A stretch of 40,506 nucleotides of DNA, from contig CANRFV010000013.1 of NCBI GenBank assembly GCA_947629985.1, positions 1-40,506 of the forward strand, given 5' to 3'. This DNA is from an uncultured Clostridia bacterium (GTDB lineage: Bacteria > Bacillota > Clostridia > Christensenellales > CAG-314). The position numbers and the translations under genes are program-made. The notes beneath the pieces were generated by a model. The model was not told the origin of the DNA. It made no database searches and saw only the letters and a program-made list of their open reading frames with translations. Shown piece by piece: positions 23,998-32,259 of this stretch (positions are counted from its first letter, which is position 1; every line of letters starts with the position of its first letter).

Positions 23998-24462
23998 ATG
24001 AAGAAAGTTACAATCTACACCGACGGCGCCTGTTCGGGCAATCCGGGCATAGGCGGCTGGGCGGCGGTGCTTGTTTATAACGGAATACACAAGGAAATCA
24101 GCGGTTACGACAAGTCTACTACCAACAACCGCATGGAACTTTTTGCCGTCATTCAGGGGTTGCGCAGTCTCAATCAAAAGTGCGCTGTGCAAATTTACAC
24201 CGACTCGCAGTATATTTCCGACGCATTCAACAAGGATTGGCTTACCGCTTGGCAAAACAGCGGTTGGAAAACTGCGTCCAAACAGGAAGTAAAGAACGTC
24301 GATTTGTGGAAGGCGCTGTTGTACGAAGTAAACAAGCACGACGCGCAATTTGTAAAAGTAAAGGGGCACGCCGACGTGGAACTGAACGAGCGGTGCGACC
24401 AACTTGCCCGCGGCGAAATCGAGCGTTACAAAAAGATTCTTGCCGACAGCGGCAACAATTAG
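23998..24462 (+). CDS. rnhA: Ribonuclease HI
   Basis: Endonuclease cleaving RNA in RNA-DNA hybrids. The 154 residues show the full catalytic set: Asp8 in YTDGACSGNPG, Glu in NNRMELFAV (about 47), Asp in IYTDSQY (about 69) and Asp near 133 after VKGHADVELNERCD. The W-rich segment (TAWQNSGWK) is the basic-protrusion substrate-binding area. No Shine-Dalgarno sequence precedes ATG 23998. A possible promoter (TTGTCA 23962, 16-bp spacer, TAGTTT 23984-23989) would put the transcript start near the ATG, so a leaderless message is possible. It is divergent from tRNA-Trp and shares a bidirectional terminator with the convergent padR gene. Confidence 0.96.
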   Translation: MKKVTIYTDGACSGNPGIGGWAAVLVYNGIHKEISGYDKSTTNNRMELFAVIQGLRSLNQKCAVQIYTDSQYISDAFNKDWLTAWQNSGWKTASKQEVKNVDLWKALLYEVNKHDAQFVKVKGHADVELNERCDQLARGEIERYKKILADSGNN

Positions 24463-24521
24463 TCGACAATCGGCTTTGTTGTGCCCGTTTTACTTATCGC
24501 CTTTTTATTTTTTCAGACATC

Positions 24522-24563
24522 AAAAAAATATCCGCAAGCCGTAAGTGGCGCGCGGATATTTTT
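24522..24563. terminator. Bidirectional terminator between rnhA and padR-like gene
   Basis: AAAAATATCCGC 24524-24535 pairs with GCGGATATTTTT 24552-24563; A- and T-tracts allow use from both sides. Confidence 0.85.
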
Positions 24564-24574
24564 GCTTTTTGTTA

Positions 24575-26011
24575 TCAATAACGGTCGTACAACAATTTGT
24601 ATATCAATGCGTACGCGGGGAACAGCAGTGCAATTCCCGTAGGAATAAGTATTTGATTCGCCACCGCAACGTAATCGGAAAATTCCATATTTCCCAACGC
24701 GCTGAAACCGATTGAAGCGAGCACGGCAATCAGCAATATTGCGGACGTAACTATTATTGCCAAGCGGAAATTGTATTGCGGTTTTTCTATCCTTGCGGGA
24801 TGCAGTATCGCGTATATCGACAGTCCTATCGGCGCCAGCAGCAGTACGGCAAGCGTTATCAGGTGCGGCAGCCAATTGTCATACGCAATGGACGTAAACA
24901 AAACGATCCCGAAAAATACCACCGCCACAAGGTAGGTAAGCCAACCTGCCCGGCACAGCGCTTTTGCCTGCGGAATTAGCGTTTTGGATTTGTAATTTGC
25001 CGTGGCGCGATTGTATATGCGCATGCGGATACCTTCTTTTGCAAGGTTGTCGGCAACGTCTTCCAGCGCCGCCGAACGGCTTTCGTAGTACACGGCTGCG
25101 GACGCGGCGGCAGTGGCAGTTTCGGCTTGCTGAACGCCGTCAAGTTGGTCGCCCAACACTCCCATAAGAACATGTTGGTAATTTTCGCCTTCGCCGCGTT
25201 GTTCGCCGCTTTCGGAACGCTCGGAAACTTCCTTTGCGCGCTCTTCAAATGCCTGCATAAACTCTTCCGCATCATCCTGATGAACTTCGAAACGCGCTTT
25301 GGCTTGTTGCAACTGTTCTTCTTCGGATATGGTTGCAACCGTTTCTTCGTCTTTTACGGGTTCAGGTTCGGGTTGCGGTTCGGGTTCTTCAACGGGCGCG
25401 GGCGGCTCTGCAATGATAAATTCATCGTAGGGCACCTGTTCCGGTTCGGAATAGATCGCCTCGTCGAAAATAGATTGCTGCTGCATAGCCGCGGGGTCTA
25501 CATATTCGTCCTTTTCGCTTTCGGACGGTTGCTTGTCGCTTTCGCCAGTCAATTCGCGCAGGCGTCTTGCAATTTCGTCTTGCTCGTCAATGGAGTTGGC
25601 GATCTCGCGCTTTTTGGAACGGCGCGGACTTCTGCGCCCGAACAGCGGTGTGGCTTCTTCTTGAGTAATTTGTTCGGCATTTGCCGTGCCGTCTACCAAA
25701 TCGCTCATAACGTTGCGCTGATATTCCCATTCGGAAATAAACTGTTCACAGTTAGATCTGCCTTCCTTGGTAAGTTTGTAGTAACGCCGACGTCCGCCGT
25801 TTGAACTTTCGCCCCAATACGACACGATAAGCCCGTCGTCCTCCAAACGTTTTAGGTAGGAGTAGAGCGTGGGTTGCTTAATTTCGTAGCGATTGTCGGT
25901 GCGTTCTTTAATTTCGCGTACAATTTCGTAACCGTATTTGTCGTTATTGTACAGCGCGCACAAGATGATTGTTTCTATGTTGCCTTTCAAAAAGGTAAAA
26001 TCACCGCTCAT
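24575..26011 (-). CDS. PadR-family regulator fused to an acidic linker and membrane domain
   Basis: The first 95 residues are a PadR winged-helix DNA-binding domain (KGNIETIILCALYNNDKYGYEI, then QPTLYSYLKRLEDDGLI and GGRRRYYKLT). A long acidic, Pro/Glu-rich, probably disordered linker follows (about 115-270, with EPEPQPEPEP). The end has four predicted membrane helices (about 355-377, 380-403, 414-438, 446-475). At 478 residues it is far longer than ordinary PadR proteins (100-180). A repressor tied to the membrane is inferred; the signal is unknown. GGAGG precedes ATG 26011. The promoter has an ATACTAT-N7-ATAGTAT palindrome 10 bases upstream of its -35, a plausible autoregulatory site. Confidence 0.85.
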   Translation of the reverse strand: MSGDFTFLKGNIETIILCALYNNDKYGYEIVREIKERTDNRYEIKQPTLYSYLKRLEDDGLIVSYWGESSNGGRRRYYKLTKEGRSNCEQFISEWEYQRNVMSDLVDGTANAEQITQEEATPLFGRRSPRRSKKREIANSIDEQDEIARRLRELTGESDKQPSESEKDEYVDPAAMQQQSIFDEAIYSEPEQVPYDEFIIAEPPAPVEEPEPQPEPEPVKDEETVATISEEEQLQQAKARFEVHQDDAEEFMQAFEERAKEVSERSESGEQRGEGENYQHVLMGVLGDQLDGVQQAETATAAASAAVYYESRSAALEDVADNLAKEGIRMRIYNRATANYKSKTLIPQAKALCRAGWLTYLVAVVFFGIVLFTSIAYDNWLPHLITLAVLLLAPIGLSIYAILHPARIEKPQYNFRLAIIVTSAILLIAVLASIGFSALGNMEFSDYVAVANQILIPTGIALLFPAYALIYKLLYDRY

Positions 26012-26033
26012 AAATGCGCCTCCTTTGTCTTAA

Positions 26034-26062
26034 ATTGTAAGATATATATACAAATTTGTCAA
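26034..26062 (-). promoter_or_regulatory. Sigma-A promoter of the padR-like gene
   Basis: Minus-strand TTGACA (26057-26062), 17-bp spacer, TACAAT (26034-26039). Confidence 0.87.
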
Positions 26063-26092
26063 TATTTTATAATACTATTTGTGTCATAGTAT
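26056..26092 (+). repeat. Dispersed palindromic element, copy 3 (padR promoter)
   Basis: ATACTAT-TTGTGTC-ATAGTAT at 26072-26092, perfect 7-bp arms, next to the -35 of the padR-like gene. Possible operator. Confidence 0.72.
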
Positions 26093-26176
26093 GCAATTTT
26101 GTGCGTTTTGACACATTTTGTTATAAAAAAATAAATAGCGGCAAAAGTTGCGCCGCCCATAATGTATAACTAAGAT

Positions 26177-26911
26177 ATGCAAGTAAACGTAACGCGAACA
26201 TTCAAAAAAATAGTAAAAATGCAATATCGCGACGGGCAACTGTGGGTAACCGCCAATTATTTTGTTTCGCGCGGCAAGTTGATCAAGATAATAGAAGAGC
26301 ATTTCGATTGGATACGCAGTCGCAAAAAGGAAGAGAGCGAACGCCTTGCAAAACTTTCCGAAGCGCCCGCCGCCGCGCCGCAGCAACAGGTTGCCGCATA
26401 TAAAGCGGAATTGCCGCCTGCCGAGGATCTGTACAGCGGCAGAAAAACGCTGATTCTCGGCGAAATTTTCAACGTTTGCTGCGGTTTCGGTTCGCGCCCG
26501 TATGTGGAAGGGCGCAAATTGTTTTTGCCTGAGCAGCAGTTTTACGCCCGCGAAAAGCGTCTCAGATGTATCAAATCCTATCTCAAAAAAACTTGCGATA
26601 TGTCCGTCGCGGCGGAAATTGCCGATTACGGCAGTAAAATTTCGCTGTGTCCCGCCAAGATAGAGTTTCGCGATGTGCAAGACGGTTGGCTCAAATGCAA
26701 CTCGGCTGCGCAAAAAATTATCTGCCTGGATTACCGTGTGGCGCAGTTGCCGAAAAATTTGCGGCATTACATTATTGCGCACGCCTTTGCGCATTTCGGC
26801 GGCGCCGCGCACGACAACGCATTTTGGACGGATATGCGCAACCGAGTGTCGGATCTTACCGAGTGTACGGAACTGTCCGAGCGGTATTTGTATCTCAAAG
26901 ATGTAAAATAA
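26177..26911 (+). CDS. YgjP/DUF45-like protein with degenerate metallopeptidase motif
   Basis: Resembles the YgjP (DUF45) family of SprT/wss-like predicted zinc metallohydrolases: an N-terminal strand-rich part, FDWIRSRKKE near 43-52, an Ala/Pro/Gln-rich insert (about 60-80), a helical region with RLRCIKSYLKK, then the metal-motif region. The family normally has HELAH followed by a third His and FW. Here residues 202-206 read HAFAH, with H212 and FW at 216-217. The His ligands remain, but the catalytic Glu is Ala, so peptidase activity is unlikely. The RWGSC-type motif is also altered (GWLKCNS). 244 residues. Role unknown. It converges on lexA with 26 bases between stops. Confidence 0.8.
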   Translation: MQVNVTRTFKKIVKMQYRDGQLWVTANYFVSRGKLIKIIEEHFDWIRSRKKEESERLAKLSEAPAAAPQQQVAAYKAELPPAEDLYSGRKTLILGEIFNVCCGFGSRPYVEGRKLFLPEQQFYAREKRLRCIKSYLKKTCDMSVAAEIADYGSKISLCPAKIEFRDVQDGWLKCNSAAQKIICLDYRVAQLPKNLRHYIIAHAFAHFGGAAHDNAFWTDMRNRVSDLTECTELSERYLYLKDVK

Positions 26912-26937
26912 AATTTGTTTTGCCCAAACGTTGTAAA

Positions 26938-27540
26938 TCAAAACTTTTTAATGCAGCCGATAACTTTACCCAAAATAGTGGGGGATTCGTCGGGCGTTAT
27001 TACAATATCGGACATCTCGTCGTTTTCGGGGTGCAATACCAAGTTGGGGTACAGCGCGTGCAGCCGTTTTACCGTGGCTTTGTCCTGCCACATCGCCACA
27101 ACAATTTCGTTAATATCGGCGGAACTTTGCGAGTTTACAATTACAAAATCGCCGTCGGCTATTCCCGCGTTTATCATACTGTCGCCTTCTACGCGCAGCA
27201 TAAACATGTTGTCGCCAGTAAACAGATCCTGCGGCAGCGGATATTCGCCTTCGATATTTTCAACCGCAAGCATACCTTTACCGGCGCTTACCTTACCCAA
27301 CAACGGAACGTATTGCGAATGGCTGCGAGATTGTTTTAATGTAAACGCGCGTTTTTTGTTAAAGTCCTGCGTTATCAATCCCTGTTCGCGCAGTTTTTCC
27401 AAATAATAGTGCACCGTGGAAGTGGATTTTATTGCAAACTTTTCGCCGATTTCCCTTACCGACGGCGGAAAACCGTTGTCGTCAATAAAGTTTTTTATGT
27501 AGGAGTATATCTCTTGTAAACGTAAATCGCCCTTTTTCAT
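26938..27540 (-). CDS. lexA: LexA repressor
   Basis: SOS repressor that self-cleaves when RecA filaments form. The 200 residues hold an N-terminal winged helix (residues 1-65, with FPPSVREIGEKF and STSTVHYYLEKL), the cleavage site Ala86-Gly87 in KVSAGKG, and the catalytic dyad Ser121 (VEGDSM) and Lys158 (ATVKRL). All key residues are intact. ATG 27540 gives the family N-terminus. A strong promoter -10 (TATAAT, 27547-27552) ends only 6 bases before this ATG, so the message is probably leaderless; no ribosome site is present. recA lies 4 kb away, but no shared operator was recognised. A perfect CACAAATTTGTG palindrome at 27606-27617 is a candidate operator. Confidence 0.96.
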   Translation of the reverse strand: MKKGDLRLQEIYSYIKNFIDDNGFPPSVREIGEKFAIKSTSTVHYYLEKLREQGLITQDFNKKRAFTLKQSRSHSQYVPLLGKVSAGKGMLAVENIEGEYPLPQDLFTGDNMFMLRVEGDSMINAGIADGDFVIVNSQSSADINEIVVAMWQDKATVKRLHALYPNLVLHPENDEMSDIVITPDESPTILGKVIGCIKKF

Positions 27541-27546
27541 AAGGGT

Positions 27547-27575
27547 ATTATAGCAGTTTTGGCGCTGCTTTGCAA
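27547..27575 (-). promoter_or_regulatory. Sigma-A promoter of lexA (leaderless transcript predicted)
   Basis: Minus-strand TTGCAA (27570-27575), 17-bp spacer, TATAAT (27547-27552). The expected start point falls at about the A of the lexA ATG (27540). Confidence 0.8.
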
Positions 27576-27605
27576 TATAAAAAGCAAACTTTTGTTCTAA
27601 AAACA

Positions 27606-27617
27606 CACAAATTTGTG
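27606..27617. promoter_or_regulatory. Perfect 12-bp palindrome upstream of the lexA promoter
   Basis: CACAAATTTGTG, 31 bases upstream of the lexA -35. It may be a regulator site; no copy was found near recA. Confidence 0.4.
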
Positions 27618-27643
27618 CAAAAATTTGTTCAACAACTTTAATT

Positions 27644-27680
27644 TTGACAATATTACACAATACTATTGCAGACATAGTAT
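27644..27680 (+). repeat. Dispersed palindromic element, copy 4
   Basis: TTGACAATATT left flank, then ATACTAT-TGCAGAC-ATAGTAT (27660-27680), perfect 7-bp arms. About 70 bases upstream of the lexA -35. Confidence 0.72.
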
Positions 27681-28117
27681 TTTGCGGCGCCTTGCGCGGC
27701 GTATTGTTTGCGCGACGAAATTTTCCACTGCCGTCGAAATGGCGCAGATACGTTGTTTATGCCGTATTTGCACGGAAGGCAGTATTAAAGATGTCGTTTG
27801 CCGCGTTCATCGCAAAATATTGTCGTGTGTTAGTACGCACCGACAATTTTCCGTTTTGTCCGTTTGCGTAACGGACGTGAGCGTTTTATTCGTGTATTAG
27901 CGCACGCAATTTCGGTGCTAAGCCCCGTAGCGGTGTGCGACATTCCGGCACCGTGTTTTGCACGCGCTGTCATTACTCAAAATGTCCGCCTTGTCCGCCG
28001 CGTCCACACAACAAACTTGCCGTGTGTTTGCGCCCGCAGGTAATTTTCAAAATTGTCGTTGACCGTAACGGCAATATGTAGTATAATCTTTATATAACTA
28101 TTCGAAGGCACAACTCA
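27681..28117. other. Intergenic region between lexA and the DUF362 gene, with a hairpin
   Basis: No convincing protein gene. A nested inverted repeat occupies 27900-27967: GCGC-AC-GCAA at the outside pairs with TTGC-AC-GCGC, enclosing CGGTGC 27913-27918 / GCACCG 27948-27953. It could be a small structured RNA, but neither a T-tract nor a promoter was matched to it. The promoter of the next gene is at 28059-28087. Confidence 0.4.
28059..28087 (+). promoter_or_regulatory. Sigma-A promoter of the DUF362 gene
   Basis: TTGACC (28059-28064), 17-bp spacer, TATAAT (28082-28087), 30 bases before the start codon. Confidence 0.85.
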
Positions 28118-29002
28118 ATGAAATCAACAGTGTATTTTACTCGCGAAATAACTCCCGACAGTCTTGTCAAAATTTACAAAGCGTTGGGCGTATCGCTTAA
28201 AGGCAAAGTGGCGGTAAAAATATCCACGGGCGAACCGGGCGGACACAATTTTCTCAATCCCAAATTGATCCAACCGTTGGTAAACAGCCTTGACGGAACG
28301 ATAGTGGAATGTTGTACCGCTTACGGCGGCAAACGTTGCAATCCGCAAGTGCATTGGCAAACCGTCAAAGATCACGGCTTTTACGCAATTGCACCCTGCG
28401 ACATAATGGATGAGGACGGCGAAATCGAAATACCCATCAACGGCGGCAAGCATATGGACGGTTACAACATCGTGGGCAGCCATCTTGCCAATTATAACAG
28501 TATGCTTATGCTAAGCCACTTCAAGGGGCACGCTATGGGTGGTTTCGGCGGTGCGCTCAAAAATATGTCTATCGGCGTGGCGTCCAGCCGCGGCAAGGCT
28601 TGGATACACACAGTCGGCCGCACCAAGGACCCCGACAAACTGTGGGGCTTTGTGGACGATCAGGACGGTTTTCTCGAAAGTATGGCGGAAGCGTGCAAAT
28701 CCGTAATGGACTATATGGGGCGCCAAAACATCGTGTACATCAACGTTGCCAATCGCTTGTCCGTAGATTGCGATTGCGACAGCAATCCGCACGAACCCGA
28801 AATGGCGGATATCGGTATTTTCGCTTCGCTCGACCCCGTTGCGCTCGATCAATGCTGTTACGACCAAGTTGTCAATTCGCCCGACCCCGGCAAAGCGGCT
28901 CTTATCGAGCGTATGAACAGCCGCCACGGCATACACACGGTGGAATGGGCAGCCGAGATAGGCTTGGGCAACCGCGAATACGAAATTGTGGAAATAAAAT
29001 AA
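28118..29002 (+). CDS. DUF362 domain-containing protein
   Basis: Member of the DUF362 family of unknown biochemical role, often found near or fused to ferredoxin domains. The 294 residues align with the DUF362 core: KVAVKISTGEPGGHNFLNP, a VEC-type strand, ISTG/HFKGHAMGGFGGALKNMSIGVAS (the hallmark block near residues 138-160) and FASLDPVALDQ near the C-terminus. No 4Fe-4S CxxCxxCxxxC motif is present, so this is the ferredoxin-less form. DCDCDSNPHEP could bind a metal, but this is only a guess from composition. Own promoter; the ribosome site (GAAGG) is 10 bases upstream of ATG 28118. No partner gene adjoins it. Confidence 0.88.
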   Translation: MKSTVYFTREITPDSLVKIYKALGVSLKGKVAVKISTGEPGGHNFLNPKLIQPLVNSLDGTIVECCTAYGGKRCNPQVHWQTVKDHGFYAIAPCDIMDEDGEIEIPINGGKHMDGYNIVGSHLANYNSMLMLSHFKGHAMGGFGGALKNMSIGVASSRGKAWIHTVGRTKDPDKLWGFVDDQDGFLESMAEACKSVMDYMGRQNIVYINVANRLSVDCDCDSNPHEPEMADIGIFASLDPVALDQCCYDQVVNSPDPGKAALIERMNSRHGIHTVEWAAEIGLGNREYEIVEIK

Positions 29003-29353
29003 TTTTTTTGCAACATTTTCCGCGGCAGTTGCGCCTGTTAATGGTGCGTTAAATGCGCCTTTACAGTGTTTTTTGCCGCAATTTCGGTTGCGTTGCGCCC
29101 GTTTGCGTCGGTTTTGTCGCGGTGATTGCAAACTCTTTGCGCCTGCCCCCGTATTTCACCGAGACGCGCGCATTGCCAACTTTGCGCATATTTTCCCCTG
29201 CACAATCGTTGACAACTCCGCGCGCAACATCACATAATTTTCAACAAAATCGGGCAATCGCAGTTTTGCGTTTGCTCTTTTTTTCGGGTTACGTCGGCGC
29301 AAATAATTTGCCGCAAAAATAAACGTCGTTTGCCTGCGCGCAAACGTTTGCAA
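29003..29353. other. Intergenic region before the formate ligase gene
   Basis: No gene supported. It contains GC-rich segments and one clean hairpin, CGTTTGC/GCAAACG (about 29328-29347), without a T-tract. The open stretches are short and lack start signals. Confidence 0.5.
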
Positions 29354-29382
29354 TTGTTGTGATTGTTTGATATACTTACAAT
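29354..29382 (+). promoter_or_regulatory. Probable promoter of fhs
   Basis: TTGTTG (29354-29359), 17-bp spacer, TACAAT (29377-29382), 18 bases before the start codon. Confidence 0.7.
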
Positions 29383-29400
29383 ATCCAAGGGGGTAATTTA

Positions 29401-31059
29401 ATGACCGACATCGAAATAGCGCGCAACTGTACGCTCCAACCGATTGCAAAAATTGCGCAAAAACTCGGTTTGCACAGCGGCGACATAGAACCGTACGGCA
29501 ATTACAAGGCAAAGGTGCTGTGTAAGCCCGCGCCCAAGCGTACGTCCAAACTTGTGCTTGTTACGGCAATAAATCCCACTGCGGCGGGCGAAGGCAAAAC
29601 AACCGTATCGATCGGGCTTGCCGACGCGCTCAATTTGGTGGGGGCAAAAACCTGTCTTGCCCTGCGCGAGCCGTCCTTGGGGCCTGTTTTCGGCATAAAA
29701 GGCGGTGCAACGGGCGGCGGATATTCGCAAATTTTGCCGATGGAAGACATAAATTTGCATTTTACGGGCGATTTTCACGCAATCACGTCCGCCAATAATT
29801 TGTTGTGCGCGCTGGTAGATAACAGCGTTTTTCAGGGCAATCCGCTGTCCATCGACCCCGACAAAATAGTTTTCAACCGCACGTTGGACGTAAACGACCG
29901 TGCCTTGCGCGGCATACAAGTAAATTGCGGCGTAAAAAATGCCACTCAACATGCGGACAAGTTCAATATAACCGCCGCTTGCGAAATAATGGCAATTTTG
30001 GCGCTTGCCAACGATCTTGACGATCTCAAAACGCGCTTGGGCAACATTTTGGTCGCCTACACTTACGACGGCGCCCCCGTGTTCGCTCGCGATCTGCACG
30101 CCGCCGACGCAATGGCGATATTGCTCAAAGACGCATTAAAGCCCAATCTCGTGCAAACAATCGGCGGCACTCCCGCGTTGGTGCATTGCGGTCCGTTTGC
30201 AAATATCGCGCACGGTTGCAACAGCGTGCTTGCCACCAAGTTGGCAATGACCTACGCCAAATATACCGTTACCGAAGCGGGTTTCGGCGCAGATCTCGGC
30301 GCGGAAAAGTTTTTGGACGTAAAGTGCCGCGCGGCAGGGCTAAAACCCAATGCGGTAGTTGTGGTTGCCACTGTGCGCGCGTTAAAATTGCACGGCGGCG
30401 CGGATAAATCTCAACTTGACGTACCCAACATTAACGCGTTGCGTTTGGGTATGTGCAATCTTGTGCGCCACGTAAGCAACATCGCAAACGTTTACCGCCT
30501 ACCGGTAGTTGTGGCAATCAACAAATTCGCTTCCGATACCGCCGCGGAAATAGCCGAAATCCAACAGTCCGTGCGCGCGCTGGGCGTAGAAGCCATTGTG
30601 TGCGACGTTTGGGGCAAGGGCGGCAACGGTGCGATAGACCTTGCCAACAAGGTAATCGAGTTGTGTAGCGTAGGCAATTCGTCTTTCCGTTACGCCTACC
30701 GCGACGGCGACAAGGTTACTACCAAAATCGAAAAAATAGCCAAAAATATTTACGGCGCAGGCAAAGTTGTTTACAGCCCCCAAGCCAAGCAAAGTTTAAA
30801 CGCGCTTGCACGCGTTGCGGATATAAGCAAGTTGCCTGTTGTAATTGCAAAAACGCAATACAGTTTTACGGACGACGCCGCGCAATTGGGCGCTCCCACG
30901 GGGTTTACGCTGCACGTTCGCGATGTGGAATATCGCGGCGGAGCGGGATTTTTGGTGGTGTTGGCAGGCAATATGCTGTTGATGCCGGGCTTGTCCGCCA
31001 CGCCAAATGCGGTAAATATGCATATCGACGCGGACGGCAATATCGACGGATTGTATTGA
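29401..31059 (+). CDS. fhs: Formate--tetrahydrofolate ligase
   Basis: ATP-dependent ligase making 10-formyl-tetrahydrofolate from formate, feeding purine and formyl-methionine synthesis and, in acetogens, the Wood-Ljungdahl methyl branch. The 552 residues have family length. The P-loop-like motif PTAAGEGKTTVSIGL is at about residues 60-74. Other blocks typical of the family are REPSLGPVFGIKGGATGGG (about 97-115) and the C-terminal PGLSATPNAVNMHIDADG. AAGGGGG precedes ATG 29401. It has its own promoter and no folate neighbour in the window; acetogenesis cannot be concluded from this gene alone. Confidence 0.98.
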   Translation: MTDIEIARNCTLQPIAKIAQKLGLHSGDIEPYGNYKAKVLCKPAPKRTSKLVLVTAINPTAAGEGKTTVSIGLADALNLVGAKTCLALREPSLGPVFGIKGGATGGGYSQILPMEDINLHFTGDFHAITSANNLLCALVDNSVFQGNPLSIDPDKIVFNRTLDVNDRALRGIQVNCGVKNATQHADKFNITAACEIMAILALANDLDDLKTRLGNILVAYTYDGAPVFARDLHAADAMAILLKDALKPNLVQTIGGTPALVHCGPFANIAHGCNSVLATKLAMTYAKYTVTEAGFGADLGAEKFLDVKCRAAGLKPNAVVVVATVRALKLHGGADKSQLDVPNINALRLGMCNLVRHVSNIANVYRLPVVVAINKFASDTAAEIAEIQQSVRALGVEAIVCDVWGKGGNGAIDLANKVIELCSVGNSSFRYAYRDGDKVTTKIEKIAKNIYGAGKVVYSPQAKQSLNALARVADISKLPVVIAKTQYSFTDDAAQLGAPTGFTLHVRDVEYRGGAGFLVVLAGNMLLMPGLSATPNAVNMHIDADGNIDGLY

Positions 31060-31338
31060 TATATACGCGCGCCCGCCCACATTCAAACGCATTACCGTTA
31101 CAAGCGTTTATTGCAGTTTGCGGCAACATCTAACCGCGCGCACACCTAAACTTCGGTTGTAAAAAACACTGATTTTTCGGCAACCCCAAGCCAAAGGTAT
31201 CGCGCCCGCGCCTGCACGCACAAATTGTCCACAATATTTTGTAACTGTTGGGCAAGTTGTCATATATCTACGCGCGCCCGCGCGCGCACATAACTAATAA
31301 ATTTGCGAGAGACAAACAAAATGAAGGACGTTACACTT

Positions 31339-31926
31339 ATGCCGAGATTATATTTCAAGTACGGAACAATGGGCAGCAGCAAGTCTGCGCAAGCGCTTAT
31401 GTGCAAATTCAACTACGAACAAAAGGGTATGAAAGTTTTGCTCGTCAAGCCTTCCACCGACACGCGCGACGACACGCAACAGCGAATGGTGCGTTCGCGC
31501 ATAGGTTTAACAGCCGAGTGCCAAATAATCACTCCCGAGCAAAGTTTTTACGACTTGTACAACAATTTCAAGGCGGCAAACGGCTGCGACTGTATTATTG
31601 TGGACGAAGCGCAGTTTTGCACCGCCGAGCAAATAGACCAATTAAAGCAACTTACGCGTTACGTATCGGTTTTGTGCTACGGTCTGCTCAAAGATTTCCG
31701 CTGTCATTTGTTTGAAGGCAGCAAGCGGCTGGTAGAGTTGGCTGATTCGTTGCAGGAAATCAAATCGGTGTGCCGATGCGGTCGCAAATCGTCTGTCAAC
31801 GCGCGCTTTGTAAACGGAAAATGCGTAGACGACGGACCCGTAGTGATGATCGGCGGCGACGAAAGTTACGAAAGTATGTGTTATTGGTGCTGGCAGGAAG
31901 AACTGCAAAAAGCCAAAAAATCCTGA
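31339..31926 (+). CDS. tdk: Thymidine kinase (type II)
   Basis: Phosphorylates thymidine with ATP for nucleotide salvage. The 195 residues from ATG 31339 begin as family members do (MPRLYFKYGTMGSSKS; P-loop at about 9-16). The Walker-B-like DEAQF motif, the thymidine-binding lasso region and the structural zinc site (CRCG and CYWCW) are present. An ATG at 31321 in the same frame would add 6 residues; AAGGA at 31324-31328 supports the later start, GAGAG the earlier one. A strong terminator follows. With the dCMP deaminase elsewhere in the window, both salvage and deamination routes to dTMP exist. Confidence 0.94.
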   Translation: MPRLYFKYGTMGSSKSAQALMCKFNYEQKGMKVLLVKPSTDTRDDTQQRMVRSRIGLTAECQIITPEQSFYDLYNNFKAANGCDCIIVDEAQFCTAEQIDQLKQLTRYVSVLCYGLLKDFRCHLFEGSKRLVELADSLQEIKSVCRCGRKSSVNARFVNGKCVDDGPVVMIGGDESYESMCYWCWQEELQKAKKS

Positions 31927-31942
31927 ATTATTTGTGATATTA

Positions 31943-31976
31943 TTGCCGAAACATATTTTTTCGGCAATTTTTTTTT
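31943..31976 (+). terminator. Intrinsic terminator after tdk
   Basis: TTGCCGAA 31943-31950 pairs with TTCGGCAA 31960-31967, followed by nine T. Confidence 0.92.
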
Positions 31977-32227
31977 ATTGTACAATTATTTCGCTACCCC
32001 CCCCGCCGCAAACCGTTTGCGCAAGCATACAATTTTTCTACTTACGCGGCAAATACTATTTGCCTGTCGGCAATGTTGCGCTCTCCGTAGGCAAATAACT
32101 CTTACTACGCGTTTACGCGTAAATTACCCTTTGGGTCGCAGGCGGAAAAATATTTGCCCAAGGGCAATGTTGCGCTGTTCGCGTGTGCAAACATTTCCGT
32201 TTTGGCGGAAAAATCGCGCAGTTAATG
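31977..32227. other. Intergenic region before the tandem RNA units
   Basis: No gene is supported. It contains a run of eight C (31997-32004), a hairpin GGCAAAT/ATTTGCC (about 32048-32064) and a 14-bp direct repeat GGCAATGTTGCGCT at 32069-32082 and 32163-32176. Confidence 0.5.
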
Positions 32228-32256
32228 TTGACATCGCGCAGACGTTGTTGTACAAT
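32228..32256 (+). promoter_or_regulatory. Sigma-A promoter of rod RNA 1
   Basis: TTGACA (32228-32233), 17-bp spacer, TACAAT (32251-32256). The start point falls at the base of the long hairpin beginning at 32260. Confidence 0.85.
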
Positions 32257-32259
32257 TTA

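Noticed and set aside
21440-27620. Shared LexA operator for recA and lexA
   Set aside because: The palindrome CACAAATTTGTG near lexA has no counterpart near recA, and no GAAC-N4-GTTC-type box was seen at either promoter.
31997-32004. C8 homopolymer as a phase-variation switch
   Set aside because: It is not inside a gene or a recognised promoter.
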